DNA from: Terriglobales bacterium
GTDB lineage: Bacteria; Acidobacteriota; Terriglobia; Terriglobales; Gp1-AA117
NCBI GenBank assembly: GCA_030150795.1
Contig: JASLFF010000546.1
Coordinates: 1 to 7,623 of the forward strand
Reading direction: 5' to 3'
DNA length: 7,623 nt
The position numbers and the translations under genes are program-made. The notes beneath the pieces are model-generated. The model had not been told where the DNA came from. It did not search any database and worked only from the letters and a program-made list of their open reading frames with translations. This document shows, piece after piece, positions 1-5,357 of the stretch; position 1 is the first letter of the stretch; each line of letters opens with the position of its first letter.

Positions 1-32
1 ATTTTTCGCAGCCCTTCAGATCAGCGGAGCCG

Positions 33-97
33 GTCCCTCACCACTTTGGCTCACCAAGGCTCGCCGTCGGGATTCGGGATGGCATGTTGTGAGGGAC
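33..97. repeat. Nested inverted repeat, intergenic palindrome-type element
   Basis: The 9-base arms GTCCCTCAC (33-41) and GTGAGGGAC (89-97) are perfect reverse complements. The 47 bases between them contain a smaller hairpin: CTTTGG (44-49) pairs with CCAAGG (54-59) around a CTCA loop, with one G-T pair. No credible gene occupies the stretch. The nested palindrome could be an interspersed intergenic repeat or a structured RNA end. It lies downstream of the minus-strand PAS gene, but no T-run follows it on that strand, so it is not a classic intrinsic terminator. The arms and pairing are seen directly; the repeat identity is inferred. Confidence 0.45.
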
Positions 98-166
98 GGA
101 TCTTCGATTCCGGACAGCGTGTGGGTAAAGATGCAGGCTTCTGTCGCGCCTCCTGCGCTCGACATT

Positions 167-547
167 CTAAGCTACAAACGGGGTTGAACGGCTTTCAATC
201 AGCACCACGAACCGCGCCGGCCGTCCCAGATACATGGTTTCGCGGTATTTGAGTTTCACGAACAGGATTTTGCCGTCCTTAGTCACGCAACGCCACTGGG
301 TTTCGCCTTCAGGCGGCGGTTCATCGGCAGACTGCTGGACCGCGGCAATATCTTCTAAAGGGACGAATTTGGTGACCGGCTCTCCCACGATTTCAGCTTC
401 AGAATATCCCAGGAACTTGAGCGCGGGTGGATTCATTACGGCAACTGAAAACGTGGCCATATCGATCAGGATCGTTGGGACTGGATTTATCTTCACCAGT
501 TCAGCGATTGCGTCCGGTATCTCGCTGTAATTCGGTTTGTTCGTCAT
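167..547 (-). CDS. Stand-alone PAS domain protein
   Basis: This 126-residue protein is essentially one PAS sensor domain (about residues 13-118). The helical segment N-P-P-A-L-K-F-L-G-Y-S-E-A-E-I-V-G (39-55) matches the usual PAS 'N.AA..LLGYS..E..G' pattern. A late W-x-C-V-T-K-D-G-K segment (85-93) precedes the final beta strands, as expected. There is no signal peptide, membrane span, kinase, GGDEF, EAL or HTH domain, so any signal must pass to a partner by protein contact. The ATG at 547 begins MTNKPN; a weak GAGAG lies about 12 bases upstream, so the start is not strongly supported. It is the only minus-strand gene and is divergent from the rest. PAS domains bind small ligands or mediate dimerisation; the ligand here cannot be read from sequence. 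Confidence 0.85.
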   Translation of the reverse strand: MTNKPNYSEIPDAIAELVKINPVPTILIDMATFSVAVMNPPALKFLGYSEAEIVGEPVTKFVPLEDIAAVQQSADEPPPEGETQWRCVTKDGKILFVKLKYRETMYLGRPARFVVLIESRSTPFVA

Positions 548-872
548 AAGGCAGTGCAGCTCTCAGCAAACAATATGACCCGTCATCTTTCAAACTGCAG
601 GGCAGACAGCTGAAAACGAACCTGAACACTAGCCATTCATCCGCTGGCACTTATGCGCTTTCTCAGCGATGCGCAGAGCTTTGGGCCGATTACTGGCCGC
701 AATAAATTCCTTACATAGAACGCACGATGAGGTTACCATCCCAGGCCTCTTCTTTACAGGGATGTGCTCGAATCGCGGCTTGGGCGATTTCCGGCGCATG
801 GCTTTTCAGAGAATGCTGCCGGATTGTACAACGGGACGGCACGGAATGAGTCTGGTGAAATCCCTTACGCGC

Positions 873-890
873 CTTCAGGAAGGCCTGAAG
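873..890. repeat. Perfect 7-bp hairpin with AAGG loop
   Basis: CTTCAGG (873-879) and CCTGAAG (884-890) are exact reverse complements around a four-base AAGG loop. The following bases continue with CCCT, a TCGGCTGCGCTC core and AGGG (about 897-917), which can form a second small stem. No T-run follows on either strand, so a rho-independent terminator is unlikely. The paired palindromes resemble interspersed intergenic repeats of GC-rich soil bacteria; that assignment is inferred. Confidence 0.4.
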
Positions 891-1016
891 ACTCCCCCTT
901 CGGCTGCGCTCAGGGTCACGCCTGCAAAGCGGCTCAAATTAAGAAGCATCACCTAGTACTCCCACATTTCTTTACACAGTTCCGGGGTTTGATGCCGCCG
1001 CGCTTGCAAGTTTCCG

Positions 1017-1043
1017 TTGTTTGTTACAAGCATCCAATATAAT
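1017..1043 (+). promoter_or_regulatory. Possible sigma-70-like promoter
   Basis: A perfect TATAAT lies at 1038-1043. The best -35 candidate is TTGTTT at 1017-1022, but the spacer is only 15 bases, shorter than the preferred 17. If real, transcription would begin near 1050 and leave an untranslated leader of about 80 bases before the GTG at 1131. The -10 match is striking in this GC-rich DNA; the weak -35 keeps the call tentative. Confidence 0.3.
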
Positions 1044-1118
1044 GTCAACCGCCTTAAGATTTCCGGTTGCGGATGGGGCCCGGTGCTTATGTGGCACGGC
1101 TTACGTCGCAGGTCCGAG

Positions 1119-1124
1119 AGGGAG
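1119..1124 (+). promoter_or_regulatory. Shine-Dalgarno site deciding a GTG start
   Basis: AGGGAG lies six bases before the GTG at 1131. The nearby ATG at 1146 has GAGG directly against it with no spacer and is therefore a poorer start. This supports GTG 1131 as the start of the secreted-protein gene. Confidence 0.6.
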
Positions 1125-1130
1125 CAGAGC

Positions 1131-1697
1131 GTGGTTAGCGCGAGGATGAAGAACTGGACTGCCGCTCTGTTTTTCCTGGCTGCGACTTGCGTCGGCGGTC
1201 CCGGCAGGCAGGCTGAAGGACAGCTACGTTGGGATTATCCTCCCAGGAAAGCGCCCATCCGATTGCGTCTGGTTGCCATAGCGTTTGCTGACCATCCGCG
1301 CTCTTCTTTCTTCTCCAGCCAGGAAGTATTCGTTGCGGAAACGGAGATTGGACAGGAAGAGTCGAGTCTCATCAAGCTCGTTTTCACCTTCCTGCCTTAT
1401 GAGCCGCGGCTCTCAGAATCCGGGTTTGATTACTCAGTGGTCCACGAGGTTTCCGCGTGGCGAGACCAGAATTGTGACCAGACCGTTGCGCAGTTGACGG
1501 CACGGAGCCAGCCTGATCGCCATGAGCCGTTGATCTATTCCCGCAATGTGCCTCGCGTGGACCTGAATCGCAGGCGTAGCCCTCTGCCTTGCTACGAAAC
1601 GAGTGCCAACGAATACATAAAATCCAGCTTTGAGCCTGTGACTCAGCCCACAAAGCCGCATGGGCCTATCCTTGAAGTGCCTCCAGACAAGAAATGA
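1131..1697 (+). CDS. Secreted protein of unknown function
   Basis: I do not recognise this 188-residue protein. From GTG 1131 the N terminus reads M-V-S-A-R-M-K-N-W-T and continues into a hydrophobic core A-A-L-F-F-L-A-A-T-C (about 11-20). This looks like an export signal, with cleavage probably near residues 23-30. Cys20 has Thr at -1, a poor lipobox, so ordinary secretion is likelier than lipidation. The mature part contains I-R-L-R-L-V-A-I-A-F (43-52) and the patch S-S-L-I-K-L-V-F-T-F-L-P-Y (78-90), probably beta strands. Cys115 and Cys154 could form a disulphide. The C terminus is proline- and lysine-rich. About 200 bases separate it from the toroid gene, so it may be transcribed separately. 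A longer frame opens upstream at 1017 but has no better start. Confidence 0.6.
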   Translation: MVSARMKNWTAALFFLAATCVGGPGRQAEGQLRWDYPPRKAPIRLRLVAIAFADHPRSSFFSSQEVFVAETEIGQEESSLIKLVFTFLPYEPRLSESGFDYSVVHEVSAWRDQNCDQTVAQLTARSQPDRHEPLIYSRNVPRVDLNRRRSPLPCYETSANEYIKSSFEPVTQPTKPHGPILEVPPDKK

Positions 1698-1885
1698 TGC
1701 ACCGGTTTTAAGGCTGCTGCGGCCTTCGCCGCCAACTGCCCAGCCCCAATTGTCCCTGAGAATAAAGGACTTAATCCCCTTACTCTTCTTTCCCGGCCCG
1801 CGATGAAACGATAGGGCCCTGTTTATCACTATTTAATTGTAGGGCGGCAAGTTGCAGAGTAGGCCAGCCGCGGTTCCCCCATTAT

Positions 1886-1889
1886 GGAG
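1886..1889 (+). promoter_or_regulatory. Shine-Dalgarno site for the toroid gene
   Basis: GGAG lies five bases before the GTG at 1895. The in-frame GTG at 1889 overlaps this motif and has no purine-rich site of its own upstream, so 1895 is preferred. The ATG at 1884 is in another frame and meets TGA after one further codon. Confidence 0.55.
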
Positions 1890-1894
1890 TGAGC

Positions 1895-2893
1895 GTGACT
1901 GATCAACAGTCTGAATTAGAGCATCGGACCAGCCGGCCTTCGCAAGGTGCAGCCGAGTCTCGACCATCTGGGGCTAGCGCGGCTGCGATCGCCAGCGGCC
2001 TGGAATTCCTCTTTTCCCAACAGAATCAAGCGGTTTGGAGCCTTGGCAGTTCGGCAGGCCGGGAATCGGCGGCCTGGGTTACAGCCTATGTGCTTGCCCG
2101 GCTGGGAGAAATTCCGCCGCATCACCTGAGTTTTACGCAACGCCAAAAGGTTGAGGAATCCTTGGACTGGCTTGCGCAAGCACGCACACCGCAAGGCGGA
2201 TGGGCCTTTGGCGGACCTGGTTCGCCCGACGACGTTGATTCCACCGCCTGGGCCGTTACCGCGTTGCGCCAGCACGGGCGTCCGGCGCCACAGGAAGCGT
2301 TGGAGCTGATTCAGCGCTGCCGTCGGCCAGATGGAGGCTTTGCCACTCGTCCTGAAGGCCCTGAAAAGGCCGCCAGAGCGAGCGCCGCTGACGTGACCGC
2401 TATCGCCGTAAGGGCGCTTTGCGCGATAGACGCTGCTGCATCAGAGTTTCTTGCCGCACATCTCCACACCGGCACTGAAAAAGGGCATGGCCGCGTACGC
2501 TCAGCATTCTTTGTGTCGTCCACGCTCATGGACTGGGAGCCGTGCATGGCGCCGTGGTTTGTTGTGAATGCTGTCCGCCAGTTGGTGCAACAGGAAGCTG
2601 AAGGAACATGGGAACAGGCCCTCCTTCTGCGCTGCCGCATGCGATTGCGCCTGCAAAGTGCCTGGCCCCTGGCTGCGGTGCTGCGTCGGTTACAGCGGGC
2701 CAACGGCTCATGGCCAGGATCGGCATGTCTGGCCTCAATTCAGACCTCGGGCAACGGCTCCGCCGTGCATCCGGAGGAATATTTTGATGAAGATGGCGTC
2801 CTGGCCACCGTGACCGCGTTGTCGGCTTTGGCCATTGGCGACCAGCAACCAGGTTTGTATTTTGGCTCCGACCTGCCATTTCGCAGGCTTTGA
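1895..2893 (+). CDS. Prenyltransferase/terpene-cyclase-like alpha/alpha-toroid protein
   Basis: This 332-residue soluble protein (334 if started at GTG 1889) has repeats typical of the prenyltransferase/squalene-oxidase (QW) superfamily. Units are visible at about 30-72, 84-128 (W-L-A-Q-A-R-T-P-Q-G-G-W-A-F), 133-178 (C-R-R-P-D-G-G-F-A) and 257-312 (L-R-R-L-Q-R-A-N-G-S-W-P). Each ends in a helix of T-A-x-A-V-x-A-L type. The segment D-D-V-D-S-T-A-W (112-119) resembles the D-x-D-D-T-A acid motif of class II cyclases such as squalene-hopene cyclase, but the last aspartate is serine and the protein is about half the usual cyclase length. No zinc-ligand set of a protein prenyltransferase beta subunit is evident. 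It is therefore probably a toroid scaffold, or an unusual enzyme, rather than a hopanoid cyclase. There is no signal peptide, so it is presumably cytoplasmic. It is followed closely by the sigma factor gene and may share its transcript. Confidence 0.75.
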   Translation: MTDQQSELEHRTSRPSQGAAESRPSGASAAAIASGLEFLFSQQNQAVWSLGSSAGRESAAWVTAYVLARLGEIPPHHLSFTQRQKVEESLDWLAQARTPQGGWAFGGPGSPDDVDSTAWAVTALRQHGRPAPQEALELIQRCRRPDGGFATRPEGPEKAARASAADVTAIAVRALCAIDAAASEFLAAHLHTGTEKGHGRVRSAFFVSSTLMDWEPCMAPWFVVNAVRQLVQQEAEGTWEQALLLRCRMRLRLQSAWPLAAVLRRLQRANGSWPGSACLASIQTSGNGSAVHPEEYFDEDGVLATVTALSALAIGDQQPGLYFGSDLPFRRL

Positions 2894-2910
2894 TCGCATT
2901 AGAGATTTTT

Positions 2911-3612
2911 GTGAAAAGCGCGTCTCCAACCCGGACTGACAGGAAGAAGGCAACTGGCGCTCGCCTGCGCCAACTTTCCTTCACCGTGCCCGCACGCATC
3001 AGAAAACGCCAACCAGCAGCAAAGGCTGAAGTATACTGGGACGAAAGACCGCGCCCTGTGGACTTCTACACTTTTGATGATGAATATCTTCGTCGGCTTG
3101 GCGAGCGTGATCCGGCGACTGAAGCGCATTTTGTTGCGTACTTCAGTGACCGTCTGAGAATCACTCTGCGCGCTCGCGGTATTGACTCGCACACAATTGA
3201 AGATGTGCGGCAGGAAACTTTCTGTCGCGTGCTCGTGGCCGTGCAGGAGGGCAAGGTGAATAGCGCCGGGGGGTTCGGTGCTTACGTATACGCCGTTTTG
3301 AAGCACGTTCTGTCTGAAAGCCGCCGCGATGATGTCCGCTACCAGCATGACTCTTTAGAGTCTACTGACGTTCCCGATGAACAGCTGGGGCTGGAAGAAC
3401 TGATGCAGCGCCAGGAAGATGGTAAACAGGTCCGCGCGATTCTGGCCGCTCTTCCGGAAAGAGACCGCCATCTTTTGCAGGCCCGTTTCTTTGAGGATCG
3501 CGATAACGATGAAGTTTGTGGCGATTTCGGGGTTGACCGCGACTATCTTCGCGTTCTGATCCACCGGGCCCTTCACAAGTTTGGCGAGCTTTATAAGAAA
3601 AGGGTCAATTAA
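2911..3612 (+). CDS. ECF-type RNA polymerase sigma factor
   Basis: The protein (233 residues from GTG 2911) directs RNA polymerase to a specific promoter set. Region 2 spans about 56-141: Y-L-R-R-L-G-E-R-D-P-A-T-E-A-H-F-V-A-Y-F, the core-binding D-V-R-Q-E-T-F-C-R-V-L (98-108) and F-G-A-Y-V-Y-A-V-L-K-H-V (122-133). Region 4 spans about 175-228: I-L-A-A-L-P-E-R-D-R-H-L-L and a helix-turn-helix ending I-H-R-A-L-H-K-F. There is no region 1 or 3, as in ECF factors. The start is uncertain. TTG 2890 overlaps the previous stop by 4 bases but has a poor ribosome site. GTG 2911 has AGAG six bases upstream. GTG 3058 starts right at D-F-Y-T-F-D-D-E-Y-L, where homologues commonly begin, and a TATACT lies just upstream at 3032-3037. 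The basic 50-residue N-terminal extension may therefore be untranslated. The anti-sigma gene follows 34 bases later. Confidence 0.88.
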   Translation: MKSASPTRTDRKKATGARLRQLSFTVPARIRKRQPAAKAEVYWDERPRPVDFYTFDDEYLRRLGERDPATEAHFVAYFSDRLRITLRARGIDSHTIEDVRQETFCRVLVAVQEGKVNSAGGFGAYVYAVLKHVLSESRRDDVRYQHDSLESTDVPDEQLGLEELMQRQEDGKQVRAILAALPERDRHLLQARFFEDRDNDEVCGDFGVDRDYLRVLIHRALHKFGELYKKRVN

Positions 3613-3634
3613 CCGACCGATAATAACCTTATCC

Positions 3635-3640
3635 AGGAAG
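3635..3640 (+). promoter_or_regulatory. Shine-Dalgarno site for the anti-sigma gene
   Basis: AGGAAG lies six bases before ATG 3647. It selects this ATG over the upstream in-frame TTG at 3581, which would overlap the sigma factor gene and add 22 residues unlike the family N terminus. Confidence 0.75.
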
Positions 3641-3646
3641 AAGAAA

Positions 3647-4318
3647 ATGAACACAAGAATAATCAATCACGATGAAGCCGTTAAAGATCTCATGGCGGAG
3701 CGCTACCTATTGGGCGAACTCAACGCCGCAGAACGTGAAGCCTACGAGCTGCACCTTTTCTCTTGTGATGCCTGCTTTGAGCAAGTCAAGGTCGGAACGG
3801 AGTTTGTCACTCACCTGCGTCACATCGGTACGGAACCTTCGCAGGATCTTCCCCTCCCCGGCTTCCTGTCCCGCCTCATGACAAGTGCGCGTCAGCCTGC
3901 CACCATGGCGGCCTTCACTTTGTTGATTTGCGCCGCCGGCTTCAGTATTAACCAGCAGCGGACGATCAGTGGACTGAGGCGAGCGCAGGTGACGCCAAGT
4001 TTCTTTCTCAGTGATGGAGCACGGGCCGGAGGCGTGAAAACACTGGTTATCCCTCGAAACACTCGGTTTGATCTAAGCATTCAGCTGTTGCAAAGCGGGG
4101 ACTTCAATTCTTATCAAGGGCAGATCGTGGACCAGTCTGGACGCCTAAATTCGTCATTCCCAATTTCCCCGGAGCAAACCAAGGACACAATTCATCTTCT
4201 GCTCGATTCAAGTGTTCTGGACCCTGGAAGCTACTCTATTGTGGTGGATGGTTTTACGCCGGATGGTCAAAAAACTGAAATAACTAGGTATAGCTTTTAC
4301 CTCCAATCGAAGGAATAA
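3647..4318 (+). CDS. Membrane anti-sigma factor with HC2/ZAS zinc finger
   Basis: This 223-residue protein probably binds and inhibits the sigma factor encoded just upstream. The cytoplasmic N terminus carries a ZAS/HC2-type zinc-binding domain: His36-x3-Cys40-x2-Cys43 (H-L-F-S-C-D-A-C), with His8 (N-H-D-E-A-V) 28 residues earlier as the likely fourth ligand. The segment A-E-R-Y-L-L-G-E-L (17-25) is typical of these factors. One hydrophobic segment (about 85-101, A-T-M-A-A-F-T-L-L-I-C-A-A-G-F) is the likely membrane span. The rest (about 106-223) is predicted outside the cytoplasm and looks beta-rich, including S-Y-S-I-V-V-D-G-F and a final Y-S-F-Y-L strand, suggesting an immunoglobulin-like sensory or docking domain. 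Thirty-four bases separate it from the sigma gene, the standard sigma/anti-sigma pairing. Pairing with the local sigma factor is inferred from position. Confidence 0.85.
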   Translation: MNTRIINHDEAVKDLMAERYLLGELNAAEREAYELHLFSCDACFEQVKVGTEFVTHLRHIGTEPSQDLPLPGFLSRLMTSARQPATMAAFTLLICAAGFSINQQRTISGLRRAQVTPSFFLSDGARAGGVKTLVIPRNTRFDLSIQLLQSGDFNSYQGQIVDQSGRLNSSFPISPEQTKDTIHLLLDSSVLDPGSYSIVVDGFTPDGQKTEITRYSFYLQSKE

Positions 4319-4475
4319 ACTGGGCCTTCTCGTTCTCTATGATGGTTAGATTCTGGATGCCGAAAACCATTTAACTAGCTCCGTCATAATTGCCGTGCTA
4401 GAGTTGCCATAAGTATTTCATGTAAACCGGTGCCCATCGGCGTCTGATATTTCCAGGTATTCATGGAGTGGGAAA

Positions 4476-5357
4476 ATGGCCAAGGAATGCTCTCATCACC
4501 ATTGTAGTCACAGGTATCATGCTACTGCCTTCGGCGTTTCAGGCGAGCTTCTCCGCCCTGCGCAGCGCAGCATCCCCGCACAGGCTGCCACCACTCTGGC
4601 GCCTGGAGGCGGCCGCGGCTTTGACCGCGTAGAGAACTTTCAACTCGATGGCATTCTTTCATTCCGTTCTGCCTCCTCAGAAGTAGGCGGCAGTTTTGAC
4701 GACTGCCATAACCTTCATACCAGCTATGCTTACTCGATGATCGAAGGCCTGAACATTGCGGGCATGGTTACCGCTGACAAGGTGGTTTCGCGCCTAGCAG
4801 TCTATTCACCGGAGGAAGGCAGCACGGACGAATCCAGCTTTGACATTACCGGCAGCTATTTTGAGAACCTGCGCATCTGTGGGTACCCAGTCGATGTAAA
4901 ATTGGCCACTCACGAATTTCACAAGCATGATACATATTCAAAGTTCGAAAGGGCGCTTCAGACAAAAAGGGCTGATCATTTGTTGTTTTTGTTTGAATTA
5001 AGCAAACTTGGCGCCAAACAACTGCAGGACCTGGAAGACAAGTATCATGCTTTACACGGTGTTTCAAAACGGATTGCGGGATGGAAACACGGTACATCAA
5101 AAAATCGCGCAACAGCTTATATGTGCTCAGCTGCGGGTCATCTCGACCTGAAGCAGCACGTAGGAGTGAACTCGGAAATCCAGGGTTTTGGCCCAATTAT
5201 TTGCATTCCCAAGTTCGGAATCGTCCATCTCGCCGAAGTGGTGATCCACAAGGAACGGCGACAACTGAACATGCTCAGAGTGGAGATGTGTTCGACGGGA
5301 ACGGGGAACATTCATACCGGTGGTTCGGACGGTGGTGGAACCCCGCCATATCCATAG
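4476..5357 (+). CDS. Choice-of-anchor P-like beta-rich protein
   Basis: This is a 293-residue protein with GGAG seven bases before ATG 4476. The central part resembles 'choice-of-anchor P' proteins: S-S-E-V-G-G-S-F-D (67-75), the repeated theme Y-S-M-I-E-G-L-N-I-A-G-M-V-T-A-D (86-101) and S-F-D-I-T-G-S-Y-F-E-N-L-R-I-C-G-Y-P-V-D-V (121-141), then a C-terminal I-I-C-I-P-K-F-G-I-V-H-L-A-E (241-254) with V-I-H-K-E-R-R-Q-L-N-M-L-R-V-E (256-270) and a Gly/Thr-rich tail. The biochemical role of that family is unknown to me. Oddities are a Cys/His-rich N terminus (C5-S-H-H-H-C10-S-H-R-Y-H, a possible metal site), no standard signal peptide or sorting tail, and a charged helical insert at about 155-205. 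The end overlaps the CHAT gene, suggesting translational coupling. The family assignment is by pattern memory and moderate in strength. Confidence 0.65.
   Translation: MAKECSHHHCSHRYHATAFGVSGELLRPAQRSIPAQAATTLAPGGGRGFDRVENFQLDGILSFRSASSEVGGSFDDCHNLHTSYAYSMIEGLNIAGMVTADKVVSRLAVYSPEEGSTDESSFDITGSYFENLRICGYPVDVKLATHEFHKHDTYSKFERALQTKRADHLLFLFELSKLGAKQLQDLEDKYHALHGVSKRIAGWKHGTSKNRATAYMCSAAGHLDLKQHVGVNSEIQGFGPIICIPKFGIVHLAEVVIHKERRQLNMLRVEMCSTGTGNIHTGGSDGGGTPPYP

Larger units (their letters stand above)
548..1130. other. Gene-poor intergenic region
   Basis: About 580 bases separate the divergent PAS gene and the secreted-protein gene. Short open frames here have no recognisable domain, no convincing ribosome binding site and unlikely composition. 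Visible structure is limited to the hairpin at 873-890, a C-rich stretch with CCCT/AGGG mini-arms just after it, and a TATAAT at 1038-1043. The region should carry the promoters of both flanking genes, but I found no strong divergent promoter pair. Confidence 0.6.

Noticed and set aside
234..530. Plus-strand open frame of 98 codons opposite the PAS gene
   Set aside because: It is the antisense shadow of a well-matched PAS domain and has no recognisable domain itself.
669..956. Two overlapping plus-strand frames in the 548-1130 gap
   Set aside because: They have no domain, no convincing ribosome site and run through the palindromes; most likely non-coding.
1709..1725. Possible terminator AAGGC/GCCTT after the secreted-protein gene
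   Set aside because: The stem is only five base pairs and no T-run follows.
2526..2999. Minus-strand frame of 157 codons opposite the toroid gene
   Set aside because: It lies antisense to a gene with clear family repeats and has a low-complexity, Arg/Pro-rich translation.
4342..4370. Inverted repeat ATGGTT/AACCAT after the anti-sigma gene
   Set aside because: Six-base arms with a 17-base loop and no T-run are compatible with chance.
4390..4419. Promoter-like TTGCCG and TATTTC before the 293-residue protein gene
   Set aside because: Both boxes are weak, and no ECF-type GGAAC -35 element was found, so autoregulation cannot be supported.
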